A DNA stretch of 64,000 bases from Ministeria vibrans ATCC 50519 (GCA_943704425.1 CALSCP010002736.1:1-64000), one strand, 5' to 3'. Shown: positions 1 to 18,183, counted from the first letter of the stretch. The notes: a model not told the origin generated them from the sequence alone. Made by a program: numbers and translations.

Positions 1-319
1 TGGCATAGTTTGATAATAATTTTGAAATGTGTGCCCACTCCTCCTCCGCCTGCAACGCCTCCTCCTTGCCTCCTTTGCTCTCATTAGCGCTCCACTCTCA
101 TCTCAAATCCGTTTTTTCTTATTCTTTCTCCCTCTCCACTCTCTCTTCCGCCCCAAACAACCGCCTCCTTTCCATACCACATCTCCACTACCCTTTTTGA
201 TTCCTCTCCCACTTCCATGTCAACACAATCAGCTTTTTGTGTGTGTCTCTCTTTTTTTTCTTCTTTTTTTGTTACGTTTCTCGTTTCTTTTTTTGCCTTT
301 TTGCCACGTTTTGGCTGAA
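1..319. other. left-edge stretch without a supported gene
   Basis: From 29 to 320 the plus strand is C/T-rich with runs of T and CTC. An open frame here gives only low-complexity Leu/Phe/Pro/Ser protein and is not credible. It may be intron of the possible minus-strand exon to its right, or promoter/5' leader of GOLPH3. Confidence 0.4.
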
Positions 320-520
320 CTTGGTTTGTCGCATGGTCTTGAATGTGTATCCATCTTCTGTGTGACACCGAGCATAGACTGTGTCAGCTGGGTTTTCTGG
401 ACGATTTTCAACGTTGAAAGTCTGAAACAGCTTTTGCACTCTTTGCTCGTCCACCACGCCAAATCCATGCCTTGCTAGCACCGCGCGATGGCCGTCTGCG
501 GGCCGCTGTAGCCAATGGAC
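320..520 (-). CDS. possible internal exon of an unidentified minus-strand gene
   Basis: On the minus strand an open stretch of about 65 codons reads like real protein (mixed composition, little codon repetition), with segments such as VVDEQRVQKLFQTFNVENRP and TEDGYTFKTMRQTKFSQNVA. A possible acceptor (TACAG) lies near 506, and a possible donor follows the last coherent codons near 310-320. No ATG is in frame. The DNA from 320 down to 29 is strongly pyrimidine-rich on the plus strand, as introns of minus-strand genes are elsewhere here. I do not recognise the family. It would overlap the still unlocated 5' end of GOLPH3 on the other strand, which weakens the call. Confidence 0.3.
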
Positions 521-588
521 CGGTGTGCAGCGACTAATGGGTGTATTACTGTCTCTTCTTTGTGTCTCGGTCGTTTTTTTTGCAATAG

Positions 589-1945
<1,357 letters not shown>

Positions 1946-2090
1946 GCACTCCACTCACATATACACACACTTTGTTTTTTCCCCTTTCTTTTTATTCGTA
2001 TTTCGTATCATTGAAATTTGAATGTACCGAACCAAATTTTAGTTGATCACAATAATTAAAAGTTCAGAAACTCATTTTCGTGCTAAAATC

Positions 2091-6842
<4,752 letters not shown>

Positions 6843-7337
6843 ATGATCGAGTGAGTGTGTGAGAGAGAGTGCGAGGGAGTTCAAAGTTTCGCTAGTACTT
6901 ATTGCAGTTGTGTGAAATAGGTTTGTACAAAAATACAAGAATGTCTGTTTGCAGAATGTTGTAAATCTTTTGCTCCTTTTTTGTCTGTGCATATTATTGA
7001 CAATTTGACTTCGTGGAGACGAATTTTTTTGGACGAAAAATCTAACCTAGGACGAAAGAAAATAATACTTTCCAATTTCCGACTGTCATTTCTCTGTCAG
7101 CTGTGTTCGTGATCAATTGCACTGGGGCAGCCAAGGCTGTTAACATTGACAGCAGGGTGTTATATAAATAATATAATAGATATATGTTTGAGAGGAAGAG
7201 ACCGCGCGGGTTCTTTTGAGGAGAGAGTCGAGTCACAGTCGACGGACGAAACGTGCTTTTTATTCAAACCAATATTACCACTTTTTCTTCTTCTCTTTCT
7301 CTCTCTCACTTTCTCAAATATATACTTTTGTGATCAA
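6843..7337. other. spacer between TMEM67 and the vWA gene
   Basis: 495 bp after the TMEM67 stop. It begins GA/GT-rich, then becomes AT-rich (7155-7185 ATAAATAATATAATAGATATAT), then purine-rich, then T/C-rich (7270-7335) directly before the ATG at 7338. Expected content is a 3'UTR, a promoter and a 5' leader. I see no conserved site. Confidence 0.6.
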
Positions 7338-10215
7338 ATGGTCGAATGCTACGGACTTCAACACACGACTGCCGATGGAACTACCCACCCGGTACCACTC
7401 ACAAGGGTGGATATTGCAGGTTGAATGAATAGAGTTCGTCCGAAAGATTGCAAAAAACGTTGAATGGTACATTTTTTTCTGTATAATCAGCCGTAACAGT
7501 GAGCGAATGCGCTCAAGTGCTCATTGAACAGACGTACAAGAATCCTCTGACTCAGGCTATTGAAGCAGAGTAAGTTGTAATATCAAAGTCGAAAAATTGA
7601 CCCTCTAACCAATTTATCCAGATACTCTTTTCCTTTGGACGAATCGGCCGCTCTGTGCGAATTCTCGTGCGATTTTGACGGTGTTCGTATTGTGGGTGAG
7701 GTGCAAGAAAAGCAGAGTGCAGCACACGTAAGAATTCGAAACAGTCAAATCCACTTTTGGGGGTTGATTTAAACTTGGCGCTTGGTGGTCGCTTGGCGGC
7801 ATTTTTTTCTTTTTTTTTTTTTGAATATAGTCTTACAAAAAAGCTACAAGTGAAGGTCGCAGTGCCGTTCTTGTGGTACAAACAAGACAGGATGTTTTCA
7901 AGGCCAAAGTTGGAAACGTGCAGCCCGGCTCAACAGTGATTGTGCGGCTAAAATACGTCGCGCCATTGAAGCTGGTCGGTCGCGACATCCGCTTTGTTCT
8001 GCCCACCGTCGTAGCTCAACGATACACCCCCACCGGCACTCGTGCAATTGTGTCCCCGCCTATTGCCTCCGAAGAGAGCACACTGTACAAGATGACTTTC
8101 ACAATGGAATGTCAGATGGACTCTCACATTGACAAGATTGTGTCACCGACTCATGGCCATGCGATGTCTGCCTTTGTCCATGGTTCAAAGGCAACCTGTC
8201 AGCTGCTGGAGCATGTTGACGCTGTCATGGATCAGGATTTGGTGGTGCTGATCACACCATCTCAACCGCGAATGGTGCAGGGGTGCATTGAGCGTGACCC
8301 TGCCACTGGCTCGCACGCCGCCATGCTCACCATTTGTCCAAACTTTGAGATGGCCGACAAGCGAGGCGAATATGTCTTTGTGGTGGACCGCAGTGGCTCG
8401 ATGGCCGGCTCGCAGATGCGTCAGGCATGTGCTGCTCTGTTGGTCTTCCTGCGCTCCCTGCCTGCCGACTGCTACTTCAACATTGTTGGATTTGGCTCAC
8501 GCATGGAAATGTTCGAACGACAATCAGTGCGCTACACTGAAGCGTCCATGCGCAATGCCACGACACACGTCGAACGCATGAGCGCCAATCTGGGTGGTAC
8601 AGAGATTCTGTCGCCTCTGCGCGCAGTCATGGGCGCAGCGCTCATTCCGGGCTATGCACGGCAGGTGTTTGTGCTGACGGACGGCCAGGTGTCAAACACC
8701 GCTGCTGTGGTGGAGTACGTGAGCTCACAGAGCCAGCACGCGCGTGTCTTCAGTCTGGGCATTGGCTCGGCTGTGTCGCGTGCGCTGGTGGAAGGGATTG
8801 CGCGTGCAGGCAATGGCACTGCCAAGTTTGCTGTGGAGAGCACGGGTCTGGACGAGCTTGTGGTGCCCCAGCTCAAGCAGGCGATGCAGCCGGCGCTGCG
8901 GGGGATCAACGTGGACTGGGGCGTGAGTGGCGTTGTGCAGTCGGCCGTCACACATCATTCCTCTCCTATGCAGATTCATGGCAATCCCCATCACACCCAC
9001 AACTACAACAACAACACGAACAATGGGACAGTGATTGCCTATCGTCAGGCTCCCTACAAACTGCGCCAAATTTTCAATGGTGAGCGCTTTCAAGCGTTCT
9101 GCCTGATCGAACGAGGTCATCCGTTGCCCACAAGCATCCGCGTGACAGCCTTGACGCCCGATGGACCCGTTGAAGCTTGCGTAGACCTTACGGAGGAGTG
9201 CTTTGTTGATGGGCTGTTGGTGCACCGGATGGCTGCGCGTGCGCTCATTCGTGATCTTGACGATGGAGTCAGTTGGCTGCATGCGGCCAGCAGCGGATTT
9301 GATTCGGTGCACGCACGCGACGAGTCTGTGAAAGAGGAGATGGTGTTCCTCGCCAAGCAATTCAATCTGGCAAGCACACACACGTCGTTTGTTGCTGTTG
9401 ATGTGAGTCCCTTGGGCGATCGTGTGATGTGCGGTGGTGCAGTAAAACACATTGATGTGCCAGTGATGCTCCCGCGCTCTCAGGCAGCAGCAGCTGCGCC
9501 GGTCGTTGCGACTTCGGCGGCGGCAATGAGCTGCAGTGCAGATACAGGAGTGATGGCTATGGGTGCGTGTCCACAGCGAATGGGAGCCATGCCTGTGGCC
9601 ATGGGAGCCAGGCGGCCTGTGGCCATGGGAGCCAGGCGGCCTGTGGCCATGGGAGCACGCGGGCCTCGTCTGGCCACGGCGCGCTTCACCCCAATGGGGC
9701 CGAGTATGAGAGGCAGTCGCGGAAAAGGCGGTGCAGTGGCAATGGGAAGCGAGAGTGAGAGTGAGAGCGACGATGATCATGAGGATGAGGATGAGGATGA
9801 GGATGAGGATGAGGATGAGGATGAGGATGAGGGCGATGATTCGTCGGATGAAGACGATGACGACTCGCTCGTGATGCGGCCCGCTATCTCCAAACCGGTC
9901 GTTGACAATAGCGCTGTGACCACCATTGCAACGCTGCAGGCGCAAGACGGCTCTTTTGCACTTGAGGACCGTCTCGTGCACCTCTGCGGTGTCCCTCGAG
10001 AAGACATAGTGCGCACGTGTGCTCGCGCAGCCAACGCAGTGACTCCGGCACGCGTCACGGCCACTGCCCTCGCCATTGCCTTTCTCTCAGTGCGTCTGCC
10101 TCATCGCGTGGACGCCTGGGAGCTTATGGCCGATAAGGCTCGAGACTTCCTTCTCTCTCACTTGTCCTCTGCTTCTGTCGATTCCGTCATTTCCGCTCTC
10201 AAACTTCTTCTCTAA
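7338..10215 (+). CDS. VIT and von Willebrand A domain protein (VWA5A/PARP4-like)
   Basis: Four exons (7338-7419, 7491-7569, 7622-7727, 7831-10215) give 883 aa. Residues about 10-140 form a VIT domain (ECAQVLIEQTYKNPLTQAIE, YSFPLDESAALCEF). Residues about 268-430 form a vWA domain with the MIDAS motif DRSGS at about 275-279, a Thr in LGGTEIL and LTDGQV. A C-terminal block (about 790-883, LQAQDGSFALEDRLVHLCGV onward) resembles the short conserved tail of VWA5A-type proteins. Between them are an Ala-rich linker, three copies of the 8-residue repeat PVAMGARR (9594-9665, a 24-bp DNA repeat) and an acidic Glu-Asp run coded by GATGAG repeats (9777-9840). Such proteins are usually intracellular; substrates are unknown. 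No ART (PARP) domain is seen, so it is closer to VWA5A than to PARP4. Function is not assigned. Confidence 0.88.
9594..9665 (+). repeat. three 24-bp coding repeats
   Basis: CCTGTGGCCATGGGAGCCAG plus GCGG, three copies with the third diverged, coding PVAMGARR twice and PVAMGARG once. In frame, inside the linker of the vWA protein. Near-identity at DNA level suggests recent expansion. Confidence 0.9.
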
Positions 10216-10625
10216 CTCCTTCTTTTTATTTTGTGTGTGCATGTATGAATGGCTGCGTGTGTGTGTGTGTGTATGTGTGTGTGTGTGTGATTAGAAGAGT
10301 GCAAGAGCGGAAAATATTAGTGGAAAAACGATGAAGTGGAAAAAACGGAAACGGAAAAAAAACAAAACAAAAAAAAAACAAAACGGAAATACGAGAAAAA
10401 AAAAACAATAAAAAACAAAAAACAAAACGACTTGGTTTGGAAGGACTTATGCCAGAGAGAAGATTATAATTTATTGTGCTTGAGGAGCGATGTAGTTTGA
10501 ACGAGAAGAATGCGAATATGAGCGGGTGAAGTCACTTTTTATAATCATACAAACATGGTTCATTAATGTACAGAAAAAATGGTACTGTAGTATACTAATA
10601 ATAGCAAAGATTATTATTATTATAC
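10216..10625. other. convergent spacer between the vWA gene and TAPT1
   Basis: 410 bp where two genes meet tail to tail. Contents: a (GT)n run at 10256-10290, an A-rich stretch of AAAACAAAAC/ACGGAAAC type (10320-10430), then AT-rich sequence. No gene. Confidence 0.65.
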
Positions 10626-12268
10626 TTAGAGGCGGTGTTGTTTGAGAGGGGAGATTGCGCGTTCGAGGGGATCGCCCGGACCGTATTTGCGCTGATCGAG
10701 ATGGAAATCGTTTGCTTGGGAGTGGGAGACATTGTGCGCTGCCCAAAGACGCAAGAGGAAGCCAAGGGAGAGTTTGAGAGCGAGGAGAGCGGTAAAGAGG
10801 ATTGGGAGAAAGTGAGAGAGGGGGAACGGAATGTGGAGGGAAGGAAGAGCCGTGAACAGAAGGATACGAAGGACAACACAGAGAATGGGAAGAGCGCTAA
10901 AGCCCAAACGAGAGGACGCCAAGTGTGCAGAGTCGAGAAAACGAGTGGGACGCAAGAGGTCACGGCTGAGAATGGATAAGTAGCGAGTGTAGACGCGCGC
11001 ACTAATGCGATTGAATTTGGTAATGAAGGAGTGTTTGATGCAGTCGAGGAAGATCTCCGAGAGAAGCATGGTCGCAATCAGGACCACCATGTGGTCGCGG
11101 AAGTACGAGCCGTCCCACCCTACTTCCGCCATATTCAGCACGGAGACCAACGAGAGCGACGTCAGCACTGCGAATCGTTCAACCATGTCGGAGGAGGTCA
11201 CGTGGAACAAAGTGGATTCAGAGAAACTTTTGAAAACGGAACTTTTCAGTTCGATGAATTGGTTCGAGAGAATCAGCGCAGTGATGGAGTTGTTGTGCGA
11301 CAAAAACGCCACGTTGAGCGTCAGAATCTATAAAGAAGATGTTAAAAAAAAAGGTACGTTCCACTCGATCGATTAATTGATCTGAGTACTACCTGTGAGA
11401 ACTTTGTGACTGCGTGGAAGAGAACGTACGTGGTGGCCAGGAGGAAGTAGAGGAAGAGGTAGAAGGGGTCACGACGACGACGGGTTTGGACACTGCAGGC
11501 GAGCCAGTAGAGGGTGTCCATGATGTCCTGGCCCACCGACGAGAAGAGGCGGTCGACCACCTCAAGCATGTTGTAGATAACGTAGAGCTTGATGGAGGAC
11601 TGGCCGCGAATGGCGTGGTAAAGGCGTGAGAGGTCGAGACGTGAGAGGACAAGAGTGACAGCGACGATCATGAGCAAGCGCATAACGTCGCACAGTGCTG
11701 CGCCTCTGTCGCGCTTCTCCTGGTCTGTGTTGTTTCGGTTGGCGTTGAAGAGGCGCCGGACGAACGTGAAGAGGTGGCGGGGCAGAGAGAAGAGAATGCG
11801 GAGGGGCAGCACAGTGATCATGAAGAGAAAGGAGTCGAGGCAGAGAATGAGGCCGAACCAGAGGAGCTGCTCGAGCACGGGCGGCACCTGGAACACCGTG
11901 ACAACACGGCGGTGCTTCTCGCTTGAGATGGGGTCGTTTTCGTCGGCGAGTGGAGCGGTGAGAACGAACTCGCGCGAGAGAAACCCAAAGAGCGACGGTG
12001 CGCGCAATTGTGAGGGAAGAGAGGAGGTGCGCCGCGCCGGGGGGGTCGACGGAGGAGTGGCGTCAGCACAGGCGGCGTCCTCCTCGGCGTCCGCATCGCT
12101 AGCAGTGTCAAATGAAGAGCGAGCGTCGACCGAACGCGAATGTGAGTTGCCACGCAAGTTGGAGCGCCGGCTGGGACTCGTCGGAGCGTCGCTGGAGGAC
12201 TCCTCAGTTGGCAGTGATCTCTTCCCCGAGGACATGCGATGGCTGTGAAGAAGCGTGAAGTCACTCAA
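10626..12268 (-). CDS. TAPT1: TAPT1-like multipass membrane protein
   Basis: Two exons: 11393-12268 and 10626-11327, one 65-bp intron, 525 aa. Residues 1-100 are a Ser/Asp-rich, probably disordered leader. The TAPT1 family core follows: DLSRLYHAIRGQSSIKLYVI, YNMLEVVDRLFSSVGQDIMD, LNVAFLSHNNSITALILSNQ, FIELKSSVFKSF, DMVERFAVL and SEIFLDCIKHSFITKFNRIS, with several hydrophobic spans through the core and C-terminal half. TAPT1 acts at the ER/centrosome and is needed for normal cilia in animals; yeast has the relative Emp65. The start is the first ATG at 12268; an in-frame Met at 12235 (MSSGKRS) is an alternative. Convergent with the vWA gene and divergent from NDUFB10, with only 82 bp between the two start codons. 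Confidence 0.93.
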
Positions 12269-12350
12269 GTCAGGTCAGACTGTCAGAGAAATCTGAAAAA
12301 ATCTGTCTTTTGACTAAAACATTAAATTTTATATATATTTCATTTCTGTG

Positions 12351-13210
12351 ATGAGCAGCGAGCCAACACCATCGCCGTGGGGTGCGCGCGTCCCCGATCT
12401 GGAGGAGGTGGACCCGTCCGACCGCTGTGGGGTTCTTGAGGCGCGCGAACAGGCGTTCAGAGACCGTGCCGTGTACCAGATGAGACTGAGTATGTGCACA
12501 TGTGCATGTGTGGTGTGTGCGCGAGAGCGTCGTAGTGTGCGGGCGCTTGTGAGGCGAAGAGAGAGTGAGAGAGAGAGAAAATAGTTTTCTCTCTCTGCTT
12601 TGCGCTCCTTCTCGCTCTCTGTTGCACCTCTACATCCAGGTTGGAGGGTGGAGGGGGCACGGGCGCCTGCATTGGGCAGCGACGCGGGTCGCTTATGTTT
12701 CTGGACGAATGAGCAAACGACCTTTTTAGTTCTTTTTTTTTGGTTTTGGTTTTGCCGTTTATGTCTCCTTTGGGGACTCTTTTCTGCTGCTCTACGGTGC
12801 ATTCTGCCTCCTATGCAGTGTTTCTGCTGATGGGAGGTGGGCGCAAGTCAGTTTGGTGCGCTGTTGGAGTTTGTTTTTGAGTTTTTGAGTTTTGATTAAT
12901 CGTTTGAGTGTTGCAGAATAAGAACCTGATGGCAATAATTTTTATGATTGATAAAATTAATAATAATTTGTAACAATTTATGTCATTGGCGCTGATGTTT
13001 GTTTTGCTTCCTTCTCTTTTCTTCTTAGTGGTGTTGCGTGACGAGATGCAAACGTGCTACATGCACCATCCAATGGACCACAAGAAGCACTGCCGAGAGA
13101 TCGCCGAGGACTACATGGAGTCGTTCCGCAACCCACCGCCTACTTACCACGCCATTGCGAAGCGTAGAGGGCTTCCCAATGGCGCAGGGCCGGTTAAGGG
13201 GGACGAGTGA
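12351..13210 (+). CDS. NDUFB10: complex I subunit NDUFB10 (PDSW)
   Basis: Two exons (12351-12489 and 13029-13210) give 106 aa. The pattern matches NDUFB10: a VLEAREQAFRDRAVYQMRL helix followed by LRDEMQTCYMHHPMDHKKHC, where two Cys 14 residues apart are the family's disulfide-type pair, then REIAEDYMESF. It is an accessory subunit of the membrane arm of mitochondrial NADH:ubiquinone oxidoreductase, on the intermembrane-space side. Length is close to the plant form. The start is the ATG at 12351, since the codon before it is GTG. The 539-bp intron carries GA/GT tracts and is the longest in this part of the window. Presence of the subunit implies a respiring mitochondrion. Confidence 0.85.
12490..13028 (+). 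other. long NDUFB10 intron, no gene
   Basis: 539 bp. GT-rich, then GAGAGTGAGAGAGAG, then GC-rich (12610-12720), T-rich (12720-12760) and AT-rich toward the acceptor TTCTTAG at 13028. Open frames on either strand here have no coherent protein. Confidence 0.6.
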
Positions 13211-13510
13211 GAGTGAGTCGTGTGTGTCTAGTGAAGCAAATGTGACAATCTTGATTTTTAACGAGTATCTAGTGTGTAAGGGAGGGGTTATTAGGTGTAA
13301 TAAGAAAAATAATGGAAAATAATAAAAATAGGGGTGCAGAAGAGTTGAGACTGAGGGTTTGAGAAAGAGAGCCGAGAGCAATGCGCAGACTGGAGAGCAG
13401 AAAGCACTCAATAACCAGATTTTGATGGAATTCGGTTGCTCTCACGTTCCTTCTTCGCGAGTTTGCGCAGCATTGGAGCTTTGTTCTTGTGTGTCTATAC
13501 AAAAAGAGGA

Positions 13511-13601
<91 letters not shown>

Positions 13602-13962
13602 AAGATACAAAGTGATAGAGAGAGAGAGGAGAAAGATACAAAGTGATAGAGAGAGAGAGGAGAAAGATACAAAGCGATAGAGAGAGAGAGAGGAGAAAGA
13701 TACAAAGTGATAGAGAGAGAGAGGAGAAAGATACAAAGTGATAGAGAGAGAGAGGAGAAAGATACAAAGTGATAGAGAGAGAGAGAGAGAGGAGAAAGAT
13801 ACAAAGTGATAGAGAGTGAGGGGAGAAAGATACAAAGTGATAGACAGAGAAGAAAGATACAAAGTGATAGAGAGAGGAGAAAGATACAAAGTGATAGAGA
13901 GAGAAGAAAGAAACAGAAGAGAAACGAATAGAGAACAAAGTGATAGAGAGGGTTAAAGGATG
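13211..13962. other. convergent spacer NDUFB10/DGK dominated by repeats
   Basis: 752 bp between two converging genes. About 300 bp of non-repetitive, AT-leaning sequence (13211-13510) is followed by the GA microsatellite and minisatellite described separately. No gene supported. Confidence 0.7.
13513..13938 (+). repeat. (GA)n run plus minisatellite AGAGGAGAAAGATACAAAGTGATAGAG
   Basis: 13513-13597 is almost pure GA. It is followed by about ten tandem units of 24-37 bp, consensus GAGGAGAAAGATACAAAGTG then ATAGAGAGAGA, the unit length varying by the number of GA dimers. The last units at 13850-13938 are shorter and more diverged. Core ACAAAGTGATAGAG is shared with the other arrays. Confidence 0.95.
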
Positions 13963-16316
13963 TCAATTAGAGATAGTGGACCTTACGAGTTCAATAACAC
14001 CCGGTCGTTGCATCCATGGCTCGCCATCCACCTGCATAGGCAGTGTGTCTATACATAATAATAAGAATAACAATAAACAAACATAGTATCAGAGAGGCAA
14101 GTCATTACAAATAATAGTATCTCATTTACCGACTGTTGTGATTCGGATGACAGAACCTTGACAGATTCGATGAGCCCCAGACGAGATTCCAGTTGTCAGT
14201 CGGCCCTATAATAGAAAAAAAAGATTGAGCACACACACACAAACAAAATCAAACCTAGATTGATTACTAGGAGTGCAAGAGAGGCCTGCTTGACTCACAA
14301 TCACCGACTCACTCTCTCTTTCACTTACCACATGCACTGAGCTGTAGAGACCAACAACTTCAAGACGGCCATCGCCCATGTCCTGCTGGCCAAACTTGGT
14401 GTCGTTCTTGGACGGAGTGCCCCATAGGTCAGCACCACCGTACATCGACGTGATGTTCACCACTGCGATCCCTTCTAGTTTATGCCCCTCACTGCAGCAA
14501 CAAAAACGTGAGTGAATGAGTGAGTGGTCATATATATACATATATATATGTGTGTGTGTGTGTGTGATGATGATGATGATGATGATACGTGATGCGCGCG
14601 ATAGTGTGAATAGTCATACACAACTGATGACTTGAATACGACTTTATGTGGCGGTTCATACCCCAAATCAAGCTTGACTCCATCGCATTCAAGTGAGACG
14701 GACTGATGGACATTCTTGAACTTGTGCTGCAGTGCGTCCTGTGTACCAAACTGTGCGTACCACAATTTATTGCGTGCTCGTGAGCTAAACTATAACCATA
14801 ATGCGAGTGTGAGAGAGCTGTTTTGTGCTCTACTTTGCTACCTTTTGTGGATGTTTCTCTCGCATCAAGTGGAACTTGCGTGCAATGTGAGCATCAACAC
14901 CAATGCTAAAGTAGTTGTTGACAATATCCAAAGGTGCATCGTCGCCCTCAGAGTCCTCGCTGCTAACACTCTCCGTAATGTCTAATCGCCACCTGTAAAA
15001 AACACAAGATGCACACAGAGAATTGAGTTGGCATTGTCTGATAATACCAAAATAAGTTTCTTATTATTATTCTTCTTCTTACCGATCAAGATATTTAATT
15101 TCCGTGTCGTACAGCTCAAGAAGACGCTTCATTGGCTCACCCGTGTAACCACCACCCCAATTGAGGGCACGTGCAAGGTCATTCCCAGTGCCGAGAGGCA
15201 CAATACCAATCGGTGGCCATGACGACGGGTTGAGCTTGTCGAGCACAGAGAGCACCCAACCCACTGTACCGTCGCCACCGCAGCATAACACTTGATACCC
15301 AGGGACCTTTTGAAACATCTCAAGACTGCGCATGAAGAAAAAAATAAAAAGTGCAAACCAGACTTTTGTGAGTGACTGAATGTGTATGTTGTAGAGTGTT
15401 TTACCCTCTGGCAGGTCCCCCGTCGTTGAGATCAAACAACTGACGTGGGTTGAGAAGAAACTGTAGTTGACGCATAAGCTATGTAAAGAGAAGGAGGGAG
15501 CGAGGATAAGTGTCCGTTCCCAGAGTAAGCGAGAGGGTTTCTGCGTTGTGTTGTACCTTTGCGCCTTGATTTCCGCCTGATTTGGGGTTGATGAAGACAA
15601 CCAAGGGAGTCGTTTCGGGAAGGGGGACAATCTACAAGGAGTAAGTACACGTGAATGAGTGTGGGTGAGGAAGAGAAGGAGAAAATATGACGACTGTATA
15701 CGTACGTTGAGTTTGTTGCTGAGAGAGATTGAGGCAGAGGGGTCAAATGGCGAAGGAGAGCTCGGAATGCTCGCAACAGAGTCAACTGAAGAGGCATGAA
15801 CAAGTTTGGGAGAAGATGAAGCAGTGACAGTGGCAATTGAAGCGAGAGCAGTAGTAGTGGTGGTGGTTGTGGTTGATGATGTTGAGGGTGTTTCAGGATC
15901 TGATGCGTGTGCAAGTGCGAGTGAATGTACGTCCAGTTGCAACTGGCTTCCAAACTACATGCGCGCAACATCACAATATTAGCGTGTGTGAAAATATCTC
16001 TGTGTGTGTGAATTTGATAGAAAGAGAGAGAAAGGAAGAGAAACAAAGTGATAGAGAAACAAAGGGATAGACAAAGTGATGGAGAGAGAGAGGAAAGATA
16101 ATGTGTGTGTGGTGTTACATCTGATTTGAGGCGGAATGCAGTGGACGGAAGAATGAGATCTCTGAGAGCACCGAGATTGCATCGTGGAGGAACAGATCCT
16201 TGACACTTTGCATGACACTATAAACAAGCGCGAAAATGTTAAGAGGAGACATCAATTAAAAGAAGGTTAGGAGACGCAACGTATTCACTCTAAAACTCAA
16301 AGAAGTACACACAAAT

Positions 16317-16374
<58 letters not shown>

Positions 16375-17713
16375 GCCCTATCTATTCACACGCACATATC
16401 CACATCCGTTTTTTTTTACCGATCTCTTGCACCATGCACATCTCCACCCATCCAACGACTTTGTCTTGCCACAGTCCTTGCGACACACCATACATGGCTC
16501 CTGCCCAAAGTTGCCCAATACCCAATGGTGTAAGGGTGTCTCATCACCATTTCCTTTCACATTAAAGCTCTGTGAAAGAAAAGAATCAGAAGATTTACAC
16601 AAAAGCCTTTTAGTGCGTGTGAAAATAAAGTTACCTTGACAAACGTTGGACGACAGGGTGATTCCATCCGATAAGCACATTCCTCGTGACTGCACACTTT
16701 GCACACTAGAGTTGTATCAGCACGCACAAACACCACAATTAACACCATTAGTTTTGCTTTGAATATCATTGTGTGCGTGTGGGTGTCTCTGTCTATCTAA
16801 AGTGGCTACCTTGGCAACGCAGTCCTTGTTTCCCCAGATTATTCAGACGTTTCTCGCACACATTGCAATATGCTCCAAACACAAACGTTTTTAAATACCA
16901 CTTGTGTTTCCCTATTGAACAAAAACAACAAAACGTCACGTCAGTTGCGTTGTTCAATGCGTATTTGTGCGGGAGTGCATAGAGAGAATACTCTATAATG
17001 ATTTTTTTTTAGTAAAAGGTACCTTCGCGCACAAAGGACGACGCATCAAGTCCCAGTGCGGCGAGGAGAGGCGCTGCTCGTGTTCCGCCTTCGACCCATT
17101 CCTGCAGTGAGATCCTGCCCGATTCGTGCGAGCTCAAGTCCACTAGCATCTTGCGAAGAAGCTGAATCAAAAAGAGACAAACAGAGTGTTTGTGATGACT
17201 ATTATTCCAACGTGGTGTGGTTTCGTACGGGAAGCGCTTCGGTGTGGTTGTGCCCAAGACCCGTCACTGTTTTAATCATTTGCTTGAGAAGGTTCTCCAG
17301 TTCGCCATCTTCCAGAAAGCCAGAGTTGTCTTCGTCGTATACCTTGAACATGACTACGCGAAAAACAAAACAGTCAGTGAGACGAGAAAGGGAAGCGCGT
17401 CGGGAGAGTGTGAGTGCCGGTGCATGTCAATGCGTACATTCCAGCTTCTGTTCGGGCGTGCCAGCCTCGAGAATGGATGCGGACAGGAGAAACTCCTTGA
17501 ACGAGATGGTCTGGCTCTTGTCTGCGTCAAACGTCTCAAAGAGCCGCTGCACAAGGCTCTCGTCCGCCTTGATTTGCAGTCGTTCGAGCAGAAACATTTT
17601 GAACTCGTCGTAGTTGAGTTCGCCCGAAGGATGTTCCGAATTGGCATCGCCAACGCCCGTCCGGCGCACTGCCGCGTACTCCTTGAACACACGACTGAGC
17701 TCCACCTTGGACA
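13963..17713 (-). CDS. diacylglycerol kinase with EF-hands and two C1 domains, 5' exon missing
   Basis: Phosphorylates diacylglycerol to phosphatidic acid. Sixteen exons (5' to 3'): 17438-17713, 17229-17353, 17023-17161, 16810-16911, 16635-16705, 16420-16569, 16119-16217, 15706-15954, 15557-15631, 15405-15478, 15083-15325, 14842-14992, 14620-14789, 14329-14491, 14130-14205, 13963-14048, about 749 codons. Domains: RVH-like N-terminus; EF-hands with loops [12 protein letters not shown] and [12 protein letters not shown] ([16 protein letters not shown] as in animal type I DGK); first C1 [20 protein letters not shown]; second C1 [16 protein letters not shown] to CAWCKRSCHAKC; catalytic [47 protein letters not shown]; accessory domain [21 protein letters not shown] Ser/Thr-rich linker precedes the catalytic part. 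The first exon here starts mid-codon, and no upstream exon with an ATG is recognisable before the TOR stub. Membership of the type I group is inferred from EF-hands. Confidence 0.93.
16034..16092 (+). repeat. short AAACAAAGTGATAGAG cluster in a DGK intron
   Basis: Three units (AAACAAAGTGATAGAG, AAACAAAGGGATAGAC, CAAAGTGATGGAGAG) in the intron between exons 15706-15954 and 16119-16217. The core reads on the strand opposite to DGK transcription. Confidence 0.85.
16318..16372 (+). repeat. (CA)n(TA)n microsatellite in a DGK intron
   Basis: CA repeats at 16318-16340 pass directly into TA repeats to 16372, inside the intron between DGK exons at 16119-16217 and 16420-16569. Confidence 0.95.
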
Positions 17714-17936
17714 CTGTGCATCGTGGGGTAAAATCAAAAAAAGAGGGAGAGACAGAGAGAGAGGTGAGAAAAAAAAACAAAGAAAACAATAGTTTTGATG
17801 ACGATTGAAGATTGGTTCGAAAAAAAGAGAAAAAATACAATAGCGCGTCGACGGGCTTCAGAGGGGCAGGCACGAGCAGCAGAAAGCCATGAGGTTGGCG
17901 GGGCACGGTGGAAACGGGCGAAGGGAGGCGTGGGAG

Positions 17937-17981
<45 letters not shown>

Positions 17982-18139
17982 CGCGAACTCGTCACATCAG
18001 TGGGGTGTGAAAACGTCCTTGGAGCGCCCACACACGCATGCGATGTGCTAGGTGGTCGCGCGAAAGCCGCATACGGCGCCACGCCACCGTCGTATGGCGC
18101 GAAACAAGCGGAGATGGACATAACGGGAATCCGTTTTTG

Positions 18140-18183
<44 letters not shown>

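Noticed and set aside
13513-13938. CRISPR-like regular repeats
   Set aside because: Units are contiguous with no unique spacers, in a eukaryotic intron-rich genome; this is a minisatellite.
13269-13966. Ser/Leu-rich minus-strand frames of 150-200 codons
   Set aside because: They are translations of the GA/minisatellite array; no stops occur simply because CTCTCT has none.
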